DNA of 64,000 bases from Scylla paramamosain (taxonomy: Eukaryota; Arthropoda; Malacostraca; Decapoda; Portunidae), in assembly GCF_035594125.1 (NCBI RefSeq), contig NC_087197.1, positions 7,920,110-7,984,109 on the forward strand, in the 5' to 3' direction. The position numbers were made by a program, and so were the translations under genes. This document shows positions 33,731 to 47,251 of the stretch, in pieces. The notes beneath the pieces were generated by a model. The model had not been told where the DNA came from. It searched no databases and saw only the letters and a program-made list of their open reading frames with translations. How positions within the stretch are numbered: position 1 is the stretch's first letter; each line of letters starts with the position of its first letter.

Positions 33731-35934
33731 ACCGAGATGCCAAAATTTGGGCAAAATTCAGGAAATTATGTGAAATAAGAACATTATCAAAAAAGTTAAA
33801 TTTAGTTTTTTTTTTTTCGGACTGTTATGTACCAAACCCCTAAAGTGCATGCAAAGCCACCTATATGGGGAAATTAAACGTCTTTGAAACGGTCTTATGA
33901 GTATTTTTCAGCATGTTAGGAACCAACACGATAAATAACATGGAAGTCAATCTATATGGGAATCCAAAACAAAATTACTAAAAACGTGTCTTTTCGGTGT
34001 TTTGCGTAGAAAAATGCTAAGACGGATGCAAATCAACCAATATGACGAAATAAAATAACAATACCAAAAAGGTATATTTTGAGTGTTTTTGAAATTGTTA
34101 CCTACAAAAAACGCGAAAATGGATGGAAACCACTCTATATTGGGAAGCAAATGGACATTACGAGAAACGAGTATAATGAGTGTTTTATAGTTTCACAAGA
34201 ACCACAAGGCAAAAACCGCAAAAACTCGTGTATATAAAGAAGTTTCTTACATTCCAAAATGCTGAAACTCATGAATAAGACTTTTAATTCAGAAACAGAA
34301 CTATCTTACAAAATGTGAGTATTTTGAGTGTTTTTCACATTCTTTGTTGCCAAAACCCGAAATTACATGCGAAACCAGCATTATGTGGGAAAAAAAAATG
34401 ACATTACCAGAAAAATGTCTTTTGAGTGTTTTTGAGCGTGTTAGGCAATGAAGCACTAAAAACCAGGGCAATCATATTACATTGGAATAAAACCAATTTT
34501 TAACAAGAACTTGCCTTTAAGTGTATTTGAGCTCCTTATATACCAAAACACTAAAATGCATGCAAAATACACTTTATGGTGAAACAGAATAACATTACCA
34601 AAAACATGTATTTTGAGTTTTTGATCATGTTACCAATAAAAACGCTTAAATACATGCAAAGAACCCTATTTTGAGGAAATGAAACGACATTACGAAAAAC
34701 GTGTATTATAAGTGATTTTAAGTTCATTAAGTATGAAAAAGCTAATAACCACAAATTACACTCTATATTGAGAAAAATAAATAAATAAATAAAAAAAATA
34801 CGATATTTTTTTTTCATTCTTATTCATCTTCACAGGTAACGAGGTGCCAAAATTCGGGCAAAGTTCAGGAAATTATATGAAATAAGAACATTATCAAAAA
34901 AGTTAAATTTAGCTTTTTTTTTCGGACTGTTATGTACCAAACCCCTTAAGTGCATGCAAAGCCACCTATATGGGGAAATTAAACGTCTTTGCCAGAAAAC
35001 TGTCTTATGAATATTTTTCAGCATGTTAGGAACCAACACGATAAAACCCAAGAAAGTCAATCTATATGGGAATCCAAAACAAAATTAAAGAAAACGTGTA
35101 TTTTCGGTGTTTTACGGAGAAAATGCTAAAACGGATGCAAACCAACCAAAATGAAGATATAGAATAACATTACCAAAAAGGTATATTTTGAATGTTTTTG
35201 AAATCGTTACCTACTAAAAACGCGAAAATGGATGGAAAGCACTTTATATTGGGAAGCAAATGGACATTACGAGAAACGAGTATAATGAGTGTTTTATAGT
35301 TTCACAAGAACCACAAGGCAAAAACAGCAAAAACTCGTGTATATAAAGAAGTTTCTTACAATCCAAAATGCTGAAACTCATGAATAAAACTTTTAATTGA
35401 GAAACAGAACTATCTTACCAAATGTGAGTATTTTGAGTGTTTTTCACATTCTTAGTTACGAAAATCCGAAATTACAAGTGAAACTAGTTTAAGTGGAAAA
35501 AAATGACATTACCAGAAAAGTGTCTTTTGAGTGTTTTAGAGCGTGATATGCAACAAAGCACTAAAAAGCAGAACAATCACATTACATGAGAATAAAACCA
35601 ACTTTTACCAAAAACATGCCTTTAAGTGTTTTTAACTCCTTACATAAGAAAACGATAAAACGCATGCAAAACACCCTTTATGGAGAAACAAAATAACATT
35701 ACTAAAAACATGAATTTAAGTGTTTTTGATGATGTTACCTATAAAAACGCTTAAATACATGTAAAGAACCCTATGTTTGTGAAACAAATGGATATTACGA
35801 AAATTATGTATTATGAGAGTTTTTAGGTTTCTTAAGTACCAAAAAGCTAATACACACAAATAACACTCTTTATAGAGAAAAAAAAGTAAAAATAAATGAA
35901 TTCTTTTTTTTTTTTGTTATTCATCTTCATAAGT
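33731..35934 (+). repeat. Two HOR units, direct duplicate of 18653-20800
   Basis: m1 at 33729 and 34836 correspond to 18651 and 19746. Shared private variants: TTTTCTTTC before m1, AAATTTGGGCAAAATTCAGG, GTCTTATGAGTATTTTTCA, GGAACCAACACGATAAATAACATGG in the first unit; GTAACGAGGTGCC and ACACGATAAAACCCAAG in the second; and TTTTGAAATTGTTACC in m4. The copies run in parallel up to about 20790 and 35890, where the left copy carries the m1-m4 deletion and the right one does not. Confidence 0.9.
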
Positions 35935-36950
35935 ACCGAGATGCTAGAATTCTGGGAAAATTCAGGAAAATTAGATAAAGAAAAAAATTAACAAAAAAAA
36001 TAATAATTTTAGCTTTTTTCCGGAGTTATGTACGAAACCCTGAAGTGCATGCAAAGTCACTTCTATGGGAAAATTACACGACTTTTCCACAAACATGTAC
36101 CAGAAGCAATTTCAACAGTATTACTGAAAACGAGTCTTTTCAGAGATTTACAAAGAAAAACACTAAAACGGATGCAAACCAACCAATATGAAGAAGTAGA
36201 ATAACATTACCAAAAAAATATATTTTGAGTGTTTTTAAGCGTGTTACCTACAAAAAATACAAAAATGGATGGAAAGAACTCTATATTAGGAAACAAAAGA
36301 ACATTACGAGAAATGAGAAAAAATGAGTGTTTTATAGTTTCACAAGAACCACAAGGCAATAAACGCAAAAACTCGTGTATATAGAGAAGTTTCTTACATA
36401 CCAAAATGATGAAATGCATGAATAACACTTTTAATCTAGAAACAGAACTACCCTACCAAATTGTGTATTTTGAGTGTTTTTCACATTCTTAGTTACGAAA
36501 TTGCAAAATTACATGCGAAACTACCTTTATATGGGAAAAAAATGACATTAGCAAAAAAATGTTTTTTGAGTGTTTTTGAGCGTGATATACAACAAAGCAC
36601 TAAAAAGCAGAACAATCACATCACTTGGCAATAAAACCAACTTTTACGAAGAACTTGCCTTTAAGTGTTTTTTTAACTCCTTACATAACAAAACGCTAAA
36701 ACGCATGTAAAACACCCTTTATGGAGAAACAGAATAACATTACCAAAAATATGTATTTTGAGTGTTTTTGATCATGTTACCTATAAAAACGCTTAAATAC
36801 ATGTAAAGAACCCTATGTTTGTATAAGAAAAGGACATTACGAAAATCGTGTATTATGAGTATTTTTAAGTTCCTTAAGTACCAAAAAGCTAAAAGTCACA
36901 AATAACACTTTATAGAGAGAAAAAAAAAATTGTTATTCATCTTCATAGGT
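35935..36950 (+). repeat. HOR unit with the alpha-type m2/m3 fusion but single m6
   Basis: Length is 1,016 bp. m1 ends in CCGGAGTTATG (near 36018), and m2 passes to m3 by GAAGCAATTTCAACAGTATTACTG (near 36100). m6 is not duplicated, so it shows only one of the two alpha features. This suggests the m3 loss came before the m6 duplication. Units at 44211 and 46208 have the same half-state. Confidence 0.82.
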
Positions 36951-38093
36951 ACCGAGATACCAAAATTCTGGAAAAATTCAGGGAAATTTTGTAAAAAAAA
37001 ATCATTATAAAAAATAATTTTAGCTTTATGCTTTAGCTTTATGTACCAAACCCTGAAGTGCATGGAAAGCCACCTATATGGAAAAATTACTCGACTTTAC
37101 CAGAAACCTGTCTTATGAGTGTTTTTTTTTAGCAATTTCAACAATATTACTGAAAACGTGTCTTTTCAGTGATTTACGTAGAAAAACGCTAAAACGGATG
37201 CAAATCAACCAATATGAAGAAATAGAATAACATTACTAAAAAGATATATTTTGATGTGTTTTTGAGCTTGTTACCTAAAAAAAATGCGAAAATGAATGAA
37301 ACGCACTCTGTATTAGGAAAGAAAAGGAGATTACGAGAAACGTGTATAATGAGTGTTTTATAGTTTCACAAGAACCACAAGGTAAAAAACTCAAAAACTC
37401 GTGTACATAAAGAAATTTCTTATATACCAAAATGCTGAAAAACATGAATAACACTTTTAATTGAGAAACAGAACTACCTTACCATATGTGTGTATTAGAG
37501 AAGTTTCTTACATACCAAAATGCTGAAACTCATGAATAACACTTTTAATTAAGAAACAGAACAACATTACTAAATGCCTGTATTTTGTGTTTTTTCACAT
37601 TCTTAGTTACCAAAACCCCAAATTCCATGCGAAACTAGCTTGATGTGGGAAAAAAATAATATTACCAGAAAATGTCTTTCGAGTGTTTTTGAGCGTGTTA
37701 GGCAATAAACCACTAAAAAGCAGGGCAATCACATTACATAGGAATAAAACCAACTTTTACCAAGAACTTTCCCTTAGGTGTTTTTGAGCTCATTACATAC
37801 CAAAACGCTAAAACGCATGCAAAACACCTTTTATGGACAAACAGAATAACATTACCATAAACATATATTTTGAGTGTTTTTGATCATGTTATCTATAAAA
37901 ATGCTTAAATACATGCAAAGAACCTTATGTTTGGGAAACGAAAGGACATTACGAGAAATATTTATTATGAGTGTTTTTTTTAGTTAAGTACCAAAAAGCT
38001 AAAACCCACAAATAACACTCTTTATTTAGAAAAATAAAAAATTAAAAATTTAAAAAAATTGGATTTTTTTTTTTGTTATTCATCTTCATAGGT
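36951..38093 (+). repeat. Class-alpha (12-mer) HOR variant, copy 5
   Basis: Has AGCAATTTCAACAATATTACTG (near 37131) and the m6 half-duplication (37426-37513) before the full m6 at about 37514. The m1/m2 border has a private TTAGCTTTATGCTTTAGC stutter (about 37019-37036). Followed, as in the other copies, by a beta-type unit (m1 with GGGCTATAATATGATAAAAG). Confidence 0.86.
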
Positions 38094-39189
38094 ACCAAGA
38101 TGCCAAAATTTTGGCAAAATTCCGGGCTATAATATGATAAAAGAAAATTATCAAAAAAGTTAATTTTAACTTTTTTTCGGACTGTTATATACAAAACCCT
38201 AAATTGCATGCAAAGCCTCCTATATGAGGAAATTAAACGTCCTTAAAAGAAATTTGTGTTTTGAGTGTTTTTTTTTTCAGAATGTTAGGCACCAAAACGA
38301 TAAATAAATAAGGAACTCACTCTATATAGGAATTCAAAACAAAATTACTGAAAACGTGTCTTCTCAGTGTTTTACGTAGAAAAACGGTAAAACGGATGCA
38401 AACCTACCAATATAAAAAAAAATAGAAAAACATTACCAAAAAGGTATATTTTGAGTGTTTTTGAGCTTCTTACCTACAAATAACATGAAAATTGATGCAA
38501 AGCACTCTATATTAGGAAATAAAAGGACATTGGAAGAAAAGTGTATAATGAGTGTTTTATAGTTCAAAACAACCAAAAAGCAAAAAACGCAAAAACATGT
38601 GGATATGGAGAAGTTTCCTAGATACCAAAATGCTGAAACTAATGAATAACATTCCTAATTGAGAAACAGAACAACCTTACTAAATGCGTGTATTTTGAGT
38701 GCTTTTCACATTCTTAGTTACCAAAACCCCCAAATTGCATGCGAAACCAGCTTTATGTGAGAAAAAAATTACATTACCAGAATAATGTCTTTTGAGGGTT
38801 TTTGAGCCTGATAGGCAATAATGCACTAAAAAGCAGGGCAATCACATTACATTTGAATAAAACCGATTTTTATCAAGAATATGCCTTTAAGTGTTTTTGA
38901 GCTCCTTATATACTAAACCGCTAAAACGCATGTAAAACAAACTTTATGGAAAAACAGAATAAAATTACCAAAAACATGTATTTTGAGTCTTTTTGATCAT
39001 GTTATCTAAAAAAAAGCGCTTAAATACGTGCAAAGAACCTTATGTTTGGGAAACAAAAGGACATTACGAGAAACGTATATTATGGGTGTTTTTAAATTTG
39101 TTAAGTACCAAAAACTTAAAACCCACTCTTTATTTAGAAAAATAGGATTAGGTTTTTTTTTTTTTTTTTTGTTATTTATCTTCATAGGT
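38094..39189 (+). repeat. Class-beta HOR unit after alpha copy 5
   Basis: Standard 1,096-bp unit with beta variants: CTCCTATATGAGGAAATT in m2, AAGGAACTCACT in m3, GTCTTCTCAGTG, and ATTGATGCAAAGCAC in m5. The right half of this unit is mirrored near 55.5-55.8 kb. Confidence 0.86.
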
Positions 39190-40108
39190 ACCGAAATGCC
39201 AAAATTCTAGGAAAATTCAAGGCAATTATATGATAAGAGAATATTATCAAAAAAGTTGATTTTAGCTTTTTTTTCGGACTGTTATGTACCAAACCCTAAA
39301 CTGCATTCAAAGCCTCCTATATAAGGAAATTAAACGACTTTACCGGAAATCTGTCTTTTGAGTGTTTTTCGGCATGTTAGTCACCAAAAAGTACAAAAAA
39401 GTTAGTACAAAAAAACGCTAAAATTGATACAAAGAACTCTATATTGGGAAACAAAGGGACATTGCAAGAAAAGTGTATAATGAGTGTATTATAGTTCAAA
39501 AGAACAACAAGGCAAAAAAACTCAAAATCTCGTGTATATGGAAAAGTTTCTTAGATAACATAATGCTGAAACTCATGAATAACACATGAGAAACAGAACA
39601 ACCTTACCAAATTCGTGTATTTTGAGTGTTTTTTACTCTTATTCTTATTTACCAAAAACCCAAATTTCATGCGAAACCAGATTTATGTGCGAAAATGTAT
39701 TTCCAGAAAAATGTCGAGTTTTTTTTGAGCGTGATAGGCAATAAAGCACTAAAAAGCAGGGCAATCACTTTTCATTGGAATAAAACCAATTTTTACCAAT
39801 AACTTGCCTTTAAATGTTTTTGAGCTCCTTATAATTATACCAAACAGCTAAAACGTATGCAAAACAAACTTTATGGAGAAACAGAATAACATTACCAAAA
39901 AACATGTAATTTGGGTGTTTTTTATCATGTTATCTTTAAAAACGCTTAAATACATGCAAAGAACATTATGTTTGGGAAACAAAAGGACATTACGAGAAAC
40001 GTGTATTATGAGTGTTTTTTTTTTTTTTAAGTTTCTTAAGTACCAAAAAGCTAAAGCTCTTTATTTAGAAAAAAAAAAATAGCATTTTTTTTTTTCATCT
40101 TCATAGGT
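39190..40108 (+). repeat. HOR unit with m3-m4 deletion (919 bp)
   Basis: m2 ends with GTTAGTCACCAAAAAG. A short stutter (AGTACAAAAAAGTTAGTACAAAAAAACG, about 39390-39416) then leads directly into m5 (CTAAAATTGATACAAAG). m3 and m4 are missing, about 177 bp. AGTTAGTACAAAAAA-type repetition at the joint suggests slippage during repair. m5 has the private variants GAGTGTATTATAGTT and AACAACAAGGC, used to recognise the inverted copy near 55.02 kb. Confidence 0.86.
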
Positions 40109-41007
40109 ACCGAGATGCCAAAATTCTGGGAAAATTCAGGAAAGATATATGAACAAAAGAATATTATCAAAAAAGTTAATTTTAGCTTTTTTTCCCGACT
40201 GTTATGTACCAAACCATAAATTGCATGCAAAGTCTCCTATATGAGGAAATTAAACAACCTTCCCAGAAATCTGTCTTTTGAGTGTTTTTCAGCATGTTAG
40301 GCACCAAAACGATAAATAATAAGGAACTCACTGTATTTGGGAATCCAAAACAAAATTACTGAAAATGTATCTTCTCAGTGTTTTACATAGAAAAACGTAA
40401 AAACTCGTGTATATAAAGAAGTTTCTTAGATACCAAAATGCTAAAACTCATGAATAACAATCTTCAGAAACAGAACAACCTTAGTAAATACGCGTATTTT
40501 GAGTGTTTTTCATACTCCTAGTTAGCAATACCCAAATAGCATGCGAAACTAGCTTTATAAGGGAAAAAAATGAAATTAATTTTAATTGTTTTTTGAGCGT
40601 GTTAGGCAATGAAGTACTAAAATGCAGGGCAATCACGTTACATGGGAATAAAACCAACTTTTACCAAGAACTTGCCAATATATGTTTTTGAGCTCCTTAC
40701 ATACCAAACCGAGAAAACGCATGGAAAACGTACTTTATGAAGAAATAAAATAACATTACCAAAAACATGTATTTTGAGTGTTTTTGATAATGTTATCTAT
40801 AAAAACGCTTAAATACATGTAAAGAAACTTATGTTTGGGAAACGTAAGGACATTACGAGAAACGTGTATTATGAGTGTTTTTAAGTTCTTTAACTACCAA
40901 AAAGCTAAAATCCATAAATAACACTCGTTATTTAGAAAAAGATGAAAAATAAAAAAAATAAATAAAAGGATTTTCTTTTTTTTTTTTTGTTATTCACCTT
41001 CATAGGT
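40109..41007 (+). repeat. HOR unit with m4-m5 deletion (899 bp)
   Basis: m4 starts ATAGAAAAACG and jumps at about 40397 to the tail of m5 (TAAAAACTCGTGTATATAAAG), losing about 195 bp. The same joint is seen reversed at about 54105 (TTTTTGCGTTTTTCTACG), so the deletion predates the inverted duplication. Confidence 0.88.
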
Positions 41008-43157
41008 ACCGAGATGCCAAAATTCTGGGAAAAATTAATGAAATTATATGATAAGAGAATATTATAAAAAAAAAGTTGATATTAGCTTTTTTTCGGACTG
41101 TTATATACCAAACACTAAAGTGCATGCAAAGCCTCCCATATGAGGAAATTAAACGACCTTACCGGAAATCTGTGTTTTGAGTGTTTTTCAGCATGTTAGG
41201 CACCAAAACGATAAATAATAAGGAACTCACTCTATATGGCAAACCAAAAGAAAATTACTGAAAACGAGTCTTCTCAGTGTTTTACGTAAAAAAAAGGCTA
41301 AAACGGATGCAAACCAACCAAAACCAAGAAGTAGAAAAACATTACCATAAAGGTATATTTTGAGTGTTTTTGAGTTTGTTACAAAAATAACACGCGAAAA
41401 TTGATACAAAGCACTCTATATTGGGAAAGAAAGGGACATTGCGAGAAAAGTGTATAATGAATGTTTTATAGTTGAAAAGAACCACAGGGCAAAAAACGCC
41501 AAAACTCGTGTATATGGAGAAGTTTCCTAGATATCAAAATGCTGAAACTCATGAATAACACTCTTAATTGAGAAACAGAACAACTTTACTAAATGCGTGT
41601 ATTTTGAGTGCTTTTCACATTCTTATTTACCAAAATCCCAAATTGCATGCGAAACCAGCTTTTTGTGGGAAAAAAATGACATTAGCTGAAAAGTGTCTTT
41701 TGAGTGTTTTTCAGCCTGATAGGCAATAAAGGATTAAAAAGCAGAGGAATCACTTTACATGGCAATAAAATCAATTTTTACCAAGAACTTGCCTTTAAGT
41801 GTTTTGAGCTCCTTATATACCAAAACGCTAAAACGCATGCAAAAACACTTTATGGAGAAAGATAATAACATTACCAAAAACATATATTTTGAGTGTTTTT
41901 GATCATGTTACCAATAAAAACGCTTAAATACATGCAAAGAACCTTATTTTTGGGAAACGAAAAGACATTACGAGAAACGTGTATTATGAGTGTTTTTAAG
42001 ATCATTATTTACCAAAAAGCTAAAAGTCACAAATAACACTCTTTATTGAGAAAAAGATAAATAAATAAATAAATAAATACGATAATTTTTTTCTTTCTTT
42101 TTCATCTTCACAGGTACCGAGATGCCAAAATTTAGGCAAAATACAGGAAATTATGAATCAATTATCAAAAAAGTTAATTTTAGCTTTTTTTTTCGTACTA
42201 TTATGTACCAAAACCTAAAGTGCTTGCAAAGCCACCTATATGGGGAAATTAAACGTCTTTGCCAGGAAACTGTCTTATGAGTGTTTTTCAGCTTGTTAGG
42301 CACCATAACGGTAAATAACATGCAAGTCACTCTATATGGGAATCTAAAACAAAATTACTGAAAACGTGTCTTTTTCGGTGTTTTACGTAGAAAAACGCTA
42401 AAACGGATGCAAACGAACCAATAAGAAGAAAAAAAATAACATAACCAAAAAGGAACATTTTGAGTGTTTTTGAGCTTGTTACCTACACAAAACGCGAAAA
42501 TGGATGCAAAGCACTCCCTATTGGGAAACAAAAGGACCTTACGAGAAACGTGTATAATGAGTGTCTTATTATTTTTGAACAAAAGAACTTGTGGTTCACA
42601 AGAACCACAAGGCAAAAAAACGCAAAAACTCGTGTATATAAAGAAGTTTCTTAGATACCAAAATCCTGAAACTCATGAATAACAATATTAATTGAAAAAC
42701 AGAACAACCTTACCAAATGCGTGTATTTTGAGTGTTTTCAAATTCTTAGTTAGGAAAACCCCAAATAGCACGCAAAACTATGTTGGAAAAAAAATGACAT
42801 TACCATTAAATCACAAAAAAAAACAGGGCAATCACATTACATGGGAATAAAAACAACTTTTACCAAGAACTTGCTTTGAAGTGTGTTTGACCTCCTTACA
42901 AACCAAAACGCTAAAAACGCATGCAAAAAAACTCCTTTATGGAGAAGCAGAATAACATTACTTAAAATATGTGTTTTAAGTGTTTTTGATCATGTTACCT
43001 ATAAAAACGCTTAAATACATGCAAAGAACCCTATGTTTGGGAAACGAAAGGACATTACGAGAAACGTGTATTAGGACCAAAACGTTAAAACCCACAAATT
43101 TTATAGAGAAAAAAAAATTTAAAAAATAGCTTTTTTTTTATATTGATTTTCATAGGT
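41008..43157 (+). repeat. Two HOR units (1,108 and 1,042 bp)
   Basis: m1 markers at 41006, 42114 and 43156. The first is a beta-like unit. The second has the AATACGATA hinge and TTTGCCAGGAAACTGTCTTATGAG in m2, like 18653 and 33731. m7 of the second is mostly deleted at about 42790-42822 (CATTACCATTAAATCACAAAAAAAAACAGGG in place of m7/m8), and the tail of its m10 is lost near 43075 (GTATTAGGACC). Confidence 0.85.
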
Positions 43158-44210
43158 ACCAAGATGCCAAAATTCTTCCAAAATTCAGAGAATATATGTG
43201 GAAAAAAGAACATTATCAAAAAAGTTAATTATAGCTCATTTTCGAATTTTTATGTACCAAATTCTAAAGTGCATGCCACCTATATAAGGAAGTTAAACGA
43301 CTTTACCAGAAACCTGTCTTTTCAGTGTTTTTCAGCATGTTAGACACTAAAACGATAAATAATATAGAATTCAGTCAATATGTGAATCCAAAACAAAATT
43401 ACTCAAAACGTGTCTTTTCAGTGTTTTACGTAGAAAAACTCTTAAACGGATGCAAACCAACAAATATGAAGAAATAGAATAACATTACCAAAAACTGTTT
43501 TTGAGCTTTTTACCTACAAAAAAACGCGCAAATGGATGGAAAGCATTTTATATTGGGAAGCAAAATAACATTACGAGAAACGTGTATAATGAATGTTTTA
43601 TAGTTTCACAAGAACCACAAGGCAAAAAGCGCAAAAACTCGTGCAAAACGCTAAAACTCATGAAAAACACTTTTTAATTCAAAAAAAGAACTACCTTACC
43701 AAATGTGTGTATTTTGAGTGTTTCTCACATTCTTAGTTACGAAAATCCCAAAACACATGCTAAACTAGCTTTATGTGGGAAAAATGACATTACCAGAGAA
43801 GTGTCTTTTGAGTGTTTTTGAGCGTTATATGCAACAAAACACTAAAAAAGCAGAACAATCACATTACATTGGAATAAAACCAAATTTTACGAAGAACTTC
43901 CCTTTAAGTGTTTTTAACTCCTTACATACCAAAACGCTTAACGCATGCAAAACAACCTTTATGGAGAAACAGAATAACATTACCAAAAACATGTATTTTG
44001 AGTGTTTTTGATCATGTTACCTATAAAATCGCTTAAATACATGCAAAGAACGCTATGTTTGTGAAACGAAAGGACATTACGAAAATCGTGTATTATAAGT
44101 ATTTTTAAGTTCCTTAAGTACCAAAAATCTAAAACCCACAAATAATACTCTTTATAGAGAAAAAAAAAATAAAAAAAAATAGATTTTTTGGGGTATTCAT
44201 GCTCATAGGT
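43158..44210 (+). repeat. HOR unit of the post-inversion type (1,053 bp)
   Basis: m1 has TTCTTCCAAAATTCAGAG like 14274, m2 is shortened (GTGCATGCCACCTATATAAGG), and m4 is cut to CATTACCAAAAACTGTTTTTGAGC. Direct duplicate: 52193-53076 has the same three peculiarities, offset 9,035 bp. Confidence 0.87.
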
Positions 44211-47200
44211 ACCGAGATGCCAAAATTCTGAGAAAATTCAGGGAAATTATGTGAAAAAAACATAAAAAAAATAATTTTAGCTTTTTCCGGAGTTATGTAC
44301 GAAACCCGGAAGTGCAAGCAAAGCCACCTATATGAAGAAATTACACGACTTTACAAGAAACGTGTCTTTGGGTGTTTTCTGCAATTTCAACAATATTACT
44401 GGAAACGTGTCTTTTCAGTTTTAGCGTAGAACGCTAAAACGGTTGCAAACCAACCAATATGAAGAAATAGAATAACATTACAAAAAAGTTGAGTTTTTGA
44501 GCTTGTTACATACAAAAAAAAATAAATAAATAAATATTGGGAAACAAAAGGATATTACAAGAAAACTGTATAAGGAATGTTTTAATAGTTTTCATTAACC
44601 ATAAGGCAAAAAACACAAAAAACTCGTATATATGGAGAAGTTTCTTAGATACCAAAATGCTGAAACTCATGAATAACACTCTTAATTGAGAAATAGAACA
44701 ATCTTAGGAAATGAGTGTATTTTGAGTGTTTTTCACATTCTTAGTGGTCCAACCCCAAATTACATGCGAAATTTGGAAAAAATGAAATTAATAGAAAATT
44801 GTCTTTTTAGTGTTTTTCAGCGTGTTAGGCAATAAAGCACTAAAAAGCAGGGTAATCACATTACATGGGAATATAACCAATTTTACCAAGAAGTTGCCTT
44901 TAAGTTTTTTTGAGCTCCTTACATACCAAAACGCTAAAACCCATGCAAAACACCCTTTATGGAAAAATAGAATAACATTATCAAAAAGATGTATTTTGAG
45001 TGTTTTTGAGCTTGTTACCAATAAAAACGCTTAAATACATGCAAAGAACCCTATGTTTGGGAATAAAAGGACATTACGAGGAACGTGTATTATGAGTATT
45101 TTAAAGTTCCTTAAGTACCAAAAAGCTAAAACCCACAAATAACACTCTTTAATTAGAAAAAATAAATAAAAAAAGATAAAAAAAAAAAAAAATTTTTCTT
45201 GTCATTCATCTTCATAGGTACCGAGATGACAAAATTCTGGGAAAATTCAGGACAATTATATGATAAAAGAATATTATCAAAAAAGTTGATTTTAGCTTTT
45301 TTTTCGGACTGTTAAGTACCAAACCCTCAAGAGCATGCAAATGAGGAAATTGAATGACTTTACCAGATATCTGTCTTTTGAGTGTTTTTCAGCATGTTAG
45401 GCACCAAAACGATAAATAATAATGAAATCACTCAATATGGGAATCCAAAAAAAAATTACTTAAAACGTGTCTTCTCAGTATTTTACGTAGAAAAATGCTA
45501 AAATGGATGCAAACCAACTAATATCAAGAAATAGAAAAACATTACCAAAAAAGTAGATTTTGAGTGTTTTTGAGCTTGTTACCTTCAAAAAAAACGCGAA
45601 AATTGATGCAAAGCACTCTATATTGGGAAAGAAACGGACATTCCGACAAAAGTGTATAATGAGTGTTTTATAGTTCAAAAGAACCACAAGGCAAAAAACG
45701 CAAAAACACGTGTAGATGGAGAAGTTTCCTAGATACCAAAATGCTGAAACTCATGAATAACACTCTTAATTGAGAAACAGAACAACCCTACTAAATGCGT
45801 GTATTTTGAGTGGTTTTCACATTCTTAGTTACCCAAAACCCAAATTGATTGCGAAACCAGCGTTATGTGGTAAAAAATAAAAAATGACATTTTCAAAAAA
45901 GCGTCTATTGAGTGTTTTTGAGCGTGACAGGCAGTAAAGCACTAAAAAGCAGGGCAATCACATTACATGATAATAAATCCAATGTTTACCAAGAACTTGC
46001 CTTTAAGTGTTTTTGAGCTCATATAACAAAACGCTAAAATGCATGCAAAATACATTTTATGGAGAAACAGAATAATATTACCAAATACATGTATTTTAAG
46101 TGTTTTTCATCATGTTATCTATAAAAACGCTTAAATACATGCAAAGAACCTTATGTTTGGGAAACGAAGGGACATTTTTTTTTCTTTTGTTATTCATCTA
46201 CATAGGTATGAAGATGCCAAAATTCAGGCAAAATTCAAGGAAATTATGTAAAAAAATATTATAAAAATTTTTTTTTAGCTTTTTCCGGAATTATGTACCA
46301 AACCCAAAAGTGCATGGAAAACCACATATATGAGGAAATTACAAGACTTAACCAGAAATCTGTCTTTTGAGTGTTTTTCAGCAATTTCAACAATATTACT
46401 GAAAACATATCTTTTCAGTGGTTTACGAAGAAAAACGCTAAAACGGATGCAAACCAACCAACATGAAGAAATAGAATAACATTGCCAAAAAAATATATTT
46501 TGAGTGTTTTTCAGCTTGTTACCTACAAAAAATGCGAAAATGGATGGAAAGCACGCTATATTGGGAAACAAAAGAACATTACAAAAAACACAATAGTGTT
46601 TTATAGTGGCACACGAACCACAAGGCAAAAAACGCAAAAACTTGTTTATATAGAGAAGTTTCTTACATTCCAAAAAGCTTAAATGAATAACACTTTTAAT
46701 TGAGAAACAGAACTACCTTACCAAATGTGTGTATTTTAAGTGTTTTTCACGTTCTTAGTTACGAAAATCCCAAATTACATGCGAAACTAGCTTTATGTGG
46801 GAAAAAAATTGATATTACCAGAAAAATCTCTTTTCAGTGTTTTTGAGCGTGATATGCAACAAAACACTAAAAAGCAGGGCAATCACATTACATGGGAATA
46901 AAAACTTTTACCAAGAACTTGCCTTTAAGTGTTTTTGAGCTCATTACATACCAAAACGCTAAAACGCATGCAAAACACCTTTTATGAAGAAACAGAATAA
47001 AATTACTAAAAACATATATTTTGAGTGTTTTTCATCATGTTATCTATAAAAACTTTTAAATAAATGCAAAGAACCTCATGTTTGCGAAACGAAAGGACAC
47101 TACGAGAAATGTGTATTATAGGTGTTTTTAAGTTCCTTAAGTACCAAAAAGCTAAAACCCACAAATAACACTCTTTATTTAGAAAAAAAAAAAGTAAGAA

Positions 47201-47251
47201 AATAAAATAATAGGATTTTTTTTTTTTTTTTTGTTATTCATCTTCATAGGT
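44211..47251 (+). repeat. Three HOR units (1,009, 988 and 1,044 bp) in the left palindrome arm
   Basis: m1 markers at 44209, 45218, 46206 and 47250. Private features: GGGGTATTCATGCTCATAGG before the first m1; GAGATGACAAAATTCTG in the second; ATCTACATAGGTATGAAG in the third, preceded by a joint of m10 to the T-tract (GAAGGGACATTTTTTTTTC, about 46165-46185) that removes m11. m5 of the first unit starts in an AAAT run (about 44513-44535). Each of these is found reversed at 63321, 62302 and 61315 and their flanks. Confidence 0.88.

Noticed and set aside
46275..46673. 132-codon frame on the - strand, with its 158-codon mirror at 60849-61325 on +
   Set aside because: The longest satellite frames, but they span m2 to m6 of one HOR unit and are similar to each other only because the two arms are inverted copies. 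No start context, domain or conserved frame in other units.
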